The notes under the pieces: generated by a model | Databases searched by the model: none | What the model was told of the DNA's origin: nothing | The model's input: only the letters and a program-made list of their open reading frames with translations | Shown: one piece after another, positions 34,930 to 35,678 of the stretch | Layout: every line of letters begins with the position of its first letter | How positions within the stretch are numbered: the first letter of the stretch is position 1 | NCBI GenBank assembly: GCA_937892695.1 | Contig: CALBJK010000214.1 | Span: 1 to 35,678 of the forward strand | DNA length: 35,678 nt | Direction of reading: 5' to 3' | Source of the DNA: an uncultured Prevotella sp. | GTDB lineage: Bacteria > Bacteroidota > Bacteroidia > Bacteroidales > Bacteroidaceae | Made by a program: the position numbers and the translations under genes

Positions 34930-34955
34930 ACCGTACAATTTCCGGTACGGTTTTT
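34930..34955 (+). terminator. Probable terminator downstream of fecR
   Basis: ACCGTAC and GTACGGT arms with an 8-nt loop, followed by five T. It is about 175 bp past the fecR stop, with a decayed REP unit in between. A weaker TTGTTC/GAACAA hairpin lies just upstream near 34902. Confidence 0.65.
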
Positions 34956-35002
34956 ATTATATTGATTATCAACAAGATACAGAAGCATCGTTTTCGCTTT
35001 CC

Positions 35003-35090
35003 AATATGCCGCATTTCAGCGTCCGATATGCGGCATATTAGCGTTCAATATGCCGCATATTGGAACGTGAAAACGTGCATATCAGGACAC
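35003..35090. repeat. 22-nt-period intergenic repeats, copy 2
   Basis: Four units start at about 35003, 35025, 35047 and 35070. The first three cores read AATATGCCGCAT, GATATGCGGCAT and AATATGCCGCAT, with alternating CCG/CGG centres; the last is a diverged AAACGTGCATAT. Units are separated by AGCGT/AACGT-like linkers. Same family as 11951-12044. Confidence 0.6.
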
Positions 35091-35195
35091 GTAAAGAAAA
35101 ATTGTTCTGTTTGTCCAAGAGCACCGCCCAAATCCATCAAATATAGAATTTTACTCAATGTGTATGAGGACATCATGGGCTACCCAAAAGTAGGT

Positions 35196-35222
35196 ATTCT
35201 GCAAGTGCTGCACTTGCAGAAT
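35196..35222. promoter_or_regulatory. 27-bp perfect palindrome overlapping a promoter
   Basis: ATTCTGCAAGTG and CACTTGCAGAAT form a perfect 12-bp inverted repeat around CTG. It covers the -33 TTG (35214-35216) of the promoter for the gene at 35285, so it is a good operator candidate. It could also be a hairpin at the end of upstream transcription. Confidence 0.55.
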
Positions 35223-35243
35223 GAATAAAAACGGTTATCTTTG
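35214..35243 (+). promoter_or_regulatory. Promoter for the gene at 35285
   Basis: TTG (35214-35216), a 19-nt spacer and TATCTTTG (35236-35243), a full TAnnTTTG match. The predicted start near 35250 gives a leader of about 35 nt. Confidence 0.7.
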
Positions 35244-35284
35244 CCAGATGTTTAGGACATAAAGAAAAACATAATAACAGAATA

Positions 35285-35678
35285 ATGGAAAACTATAAGA
35301 TTTTTTCACCAGTGGCAAGTGGTGCTTTCGACAACAGGATTAAAGAACTCGAATCAATTATCAAGTCGTATCTCTGCACAGAAGAGAAAAGCGGCAGATG
35401 TCTCGTATATTCCAAGATATTTCTGAGTGACATTCTTAATCAAAACGCTCTTCTCACGGCTTCACCACTATATACCGACATACTAAGCAAGTCACCATGC
35501 ACAATAGTCGGACAAGCTCCGCTAAATGGGTGTAAAATTGCGGTACTCGTGAAGACATCTGACCTCAACGAGTGCTTTAACTTCCAAAGCATACGCCTAT
35601 CCGAAGAGGAGGCCTGCGGTCTGAAATCGTATATGCAGACACTCGAGCTGTTCAAAAAATACATAGCTTATCTTGAAG
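35285..35678 (+). CDS. Truncated gene, possibly RidA/chorismatase-like
   Basis: The frame starts at ATG 35285 and stays open to the window end: 131 codons and one base. There is no signal peptide, so it is probably cytoplasmic. The segment TIVGQAPLNGCKIAVLVKT at about residues 78-96 resembles the VGQPPL-type stretch of chorismatase-like (FkbO/XanB2) proteins with a RidA-type fold, which in some Bacteroidota accompany aryl-polyene or dialkylresorcinol synthesis genes. This is a memory-based resemblance over one segment, so the function is uncertain. It has a well-formed promoter overlapping a palindrome. Confidence 0.75.
   Translation, partial: MENYKIFSPVASGAFDNRIKELESIIKSYLCTEEKSGRCLVYSKIFLSDILNQNALLTASPLYTDILSKSPCTIVGQAPLNGCKIAVLVKTSDLNECFNFQSIRLSEEEACGLKSYMQTLELFKKYIAYLE

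Overview
The window looks like chromosome from a Bacteroidales bacterium, most likely Prevotella or a close relative. Four things point there: a SusC/SusD outer-membrane pair with lipoprotein partners; many promoters of the Bacteroidota type (a -7 box TAnnTTTG with TTG or TTTG about 19-20 nt upstream); an arabinose operon run by a NUDIX-fold AraR-type regulator; and a C-terminal tail ending in a VYNLAGQRV-type motif. No tRNA, rRNA or CRISPR array was seen. All assignments come from reading the sequence, without database searches.

Layout. (1) 1-196 is the 3' end of an Rpn/PD-(D/E)XK nuclease-like gene. (2) 453-9914, minus strand, is a five-gene SusC-SusD-zinc metallohydrolase-DUF4302-secreted protein operon with a probable promoter near 10178-10209. 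(3) 10440-11791 is a REP-associated tyrosine transposase (RAYT) gene bracketed by two arrays of short GTAG-tagged palindromes. (4) 12365-22664, minus strand, is a pentose module: transketolase, GH51 arabinofuranosidase, ribulokinase, arabinose isomerase, ribulose-5-phosphate 4-epimerase, AraR-like NUDIX regulator and sodium/sugar symporter. Terminator-like hairpins follow araA and tkt. (5) 23076-26205 holds a sugar O-acetyltransferase, a mannose-1-phosphate guanylyltransferase, a HIT protein and GreA. (6) 26425-26522 is a probable short independent RNA between greA and dut. (7) 26655-31474 is a tightly coupled envelope operon: dut, TPR protein, DUF4292 lipoprotein and EnvC-like protein, closed by a very strong terminator. 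(8) 31749-34755 holds an M20 amidohydrolase divergent from an ECF sigma/FecR anti-sigma pair that has no adjacent SusC. (9) 35285 to the end is a truncated gene that may be RidA/chorismatase-like.

How the genes fit together. The ara genes form a nearly complete route: arabinofuranosidase releases L-arabinose, the symporter imports it, AraA/AraB/AraD convert it to D-xylulose 5-phosphate, and transketolase feeds this into the pentose phosphate pathway. The regulator sits inside the operon. The SusCD operon is a separate uptake system whose zinc hydrolase suggests a peptide-like substrate rather than a glycan; no glycoside hydrolase is encoded in it.

The most interesting signal is the RAYT locus. 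A block of about 160 bp containing two head-to-head palindromes is present nearly identically on both sides of the RAYT gene. Further palindromes are stacked on each side. Decayed copies of the same palindrome lie in four other intergenic gaps of the window (262, 14461, 31657, 34821). A second, unrelated repeat family with a 22-nt period occurs at 11951-12044 and 35003-35090.
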